The notes under the pieces: generated by a model
Told to the model about the DNA's origin: nothing
The model's input: only the letters and a program-made list of their open reading frames with translations
The model's database searches: none
DNA from: Clostridiaceae bacterium
GTDB lineage: Bacteria; Bacillota; Clostridia; DSM-8532
DNA: 64,000 nt
Reading direction: 5' to 3'
Assembly (NCBI GenBank): GCA_012719545.1
Contig: JAAYAD010000057.1
Location: 1 to 64,000 of the forward strand
Shown here: positions 63,478 through 64,000 of the stretch, piece after piece
Numbering within the stretch: the stretch's first letter is position 1
Layout of the letters: the number at the start of each line of letters is the position of its first letter
Program-made: the position numbers and the translations under genes

Positions 63478-63502
63478 GCTCACTGTTATATATTCAGTGA
63501 GC
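63478..63502. promoter_or_regulatory. Inverted repeat, likely TetR operator
   Basis: GCTCACTG and CAGTGAGC are perfect 8-bp arms separated by 9 bp (TTATATATT). The repeat lies between the divergent tetR and flavoenzyme genes and covers the -35 region of a promoter whose -10 TATAAT is at 63509-63514, directed at tetR. TetR proteins commonly repress themselves and the neighbouring gene through such sites. Confidence 0.6.
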
Positions 63503-63558
63503 ATATGATATAATGCTGTATTAAGGGGTCATTATCCAAAAAAGCAGAGGTAATAATT

Positions 63559-64000
63559 ATGTCGGATAAAAAATTGCATCGTTCGACAGAAACTCAGTCC
63601 CGAATAATTCAGGCATTAATACGGCTTGCGCAGATAAAAAAACTTGAAGATATAACAGTCAGAAATATTTGCTCAGAAGCGGACGTATCAATAGGTTCCT
63701 TCTATCATCATTTTAGCTCAAAGCAGGAATTGCTTAATCAGGCATTTATTATTTTTGATGCTACTTTGGACGATATTATGCCAATAAATGATCTGCCGCC
63801 ATTAGCAGCAGCAAAAGAAGTTCTTATGCATCAGACCTCCTTTATTGTAAAGGAGGCCGGAAAGTTAATTACAGAATATTATAAAAACATACTTTCAGAT
63901 CCAAATCATTCTGCCGCAAATCCGCAAAGAAAGTACTACCGCGCCGTGTTGCACTGCACACGCCGGGCCGCCGACGCAGGGCTTCTAAAAGACGGTTTTG
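63559..64000 (+). CDS. TetR-family transcriptional regulator, cut by the window end
   Basis: This reading frame is not in the ORF track because it runs off the window without a stop. The 147 visible residues begin MSDKKLHRSTETQSRI and contain the TetR helix-turn-helix DITVRNICSEADVSIGSFYHHFSSKQELL near residues 32-60, followed by the start of the helical effector domain. RBS GCAGAGG lies 8-10 bases before ATG 63559. It is divergent from the flavoenzyme/aconitase X operon and is its likely local regulator. The last 60 bases are clearly richer in G+C than the rest; whether that is native needs the missing sequence. Confidence 0.85.
   Translation, partial: MSDKKLHRSTETQSRIIQALIRLAQIKKLEDITVRNICSEADVSIGSFYHHFSSKQELLNQAFIIFDATLDDIMPINDLPPLAAAKEVLMHQTSFIVKEAGKLITEYYKNILSDPNHSAANPQRKYYRAVLHCTRRAADAGLLKDGF

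Overview
The window looks like chromosomal DNA from an anaerobic, endospore-forming member of the Clostridia. This is an inference from the low-to-moderate G+C and AT-rich intergenic DNA, the sporulation genes (spoIVA, two CotF-like coat proteins, a LysM/GH18 spore cortex hydrolase), the Firmicutes rpsB-tsf-pyrH-frr block, a CBS-domain pyrophosphatase, and YqeG/ComFB homologues. A relative of the Acetivibrio/Ruminiclostridium group would fit, but I cannot place it further without a search. Most genes are housekeeping or metabolic; the window is not a prophage or an obvious genomic island.

Layout. 0-1.5 kb: an intact IS3-family (IS150 group) element just downstream of argH. 1.5-6.5 kb: argG-argH (minus), ruvC (plus), tRNA-Gln(CUG) and ilvE (minus). 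6.7-9.2 kb: LysM/GH18 hydrolase, a DUF4397-like protein and dcd. 9.2-14.4 kb: a histidine kinase/response regulator pair divergent from an ABC exporter; the first permease gene carries an apparent 2-bp frameshift. 14.6-19.9 kb: CBS-type Mn pyrophosphatase, methyltransferase, lipoprotein, FMN-binding protein, tautomerase. 20.0-23.2 kb: a DpnII-type restriction-modification system (two adenine methyltransferases flanking a GATC endonuclease) beside the remnant of a GNAT acetyltransferase gene. 23.4-28.6 kb: a FecBCD-type metal/cofactor importer with a roughly 300-nt attenuator-bearing leader, divergent from larC and a cyclase-family gene. 28.9-39.6 kb: a large sugar locus (RbsBAC-type importer, two extra membrane-tethered binding proteins, a histidine kinase/response regulator, PfkB kinase, class II aldolase, D-lyxose/mannose isomerase-type cupin). 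40.0-45.7 kb: uncharacterised proteins, a YyaL/DUF255 protein, YqeG, ComFB. 46.0-48.8 kb: rpsB-tsf-pyrH-frr. 49-54 kb: MFS transporter, a gene-free AT-rich stretch, a Xer-type recombinase, and an M18 aminopeptidase with two AT-hook motifs. 54-59 kb: spoIVA, cotF-like genes, a GntR regulator, purB. 59.3-64 kb: an operon for split aconitase X plus a large OYE/2,4-dienoyl-CoA reductase-like flavoenzyme, divergent from a TetR regulator cut by the window end.

How the genes work together. The sugar locus reads as one device: a lipoprotein binding protein and ABC importer bring a sugar in; a membrane-tethered paralogue of that binding protein and a tethered family 1 binding protein flank a kinase/regulator pair that may sense it; an isomerase, sugar kinase and aldolase then take it into lower glycolysis. 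The larC/importer pair share one intergenic region in which two divergent promoters appear to use the same -35 sequence. The aconitase X/flavoenzyme operon suggests a dehydrate-then-reduce pathway under local TetR control.

Most unusual signals: (1) the two-tether sugar sensing locus; (2) the orphan attenuator leader and shared -35 at 26.3-26.7 kb; (3) AT-hooks fused to an aminopeptidase; (4) the aconitase X plus OYE operon; (5) a 22-bp IS scar with a 3-bp target duplication inside that operon's terminator loop, matching the tips of the intact IS at the other end of the window; (6) the frameshifted ABC-2 permease.
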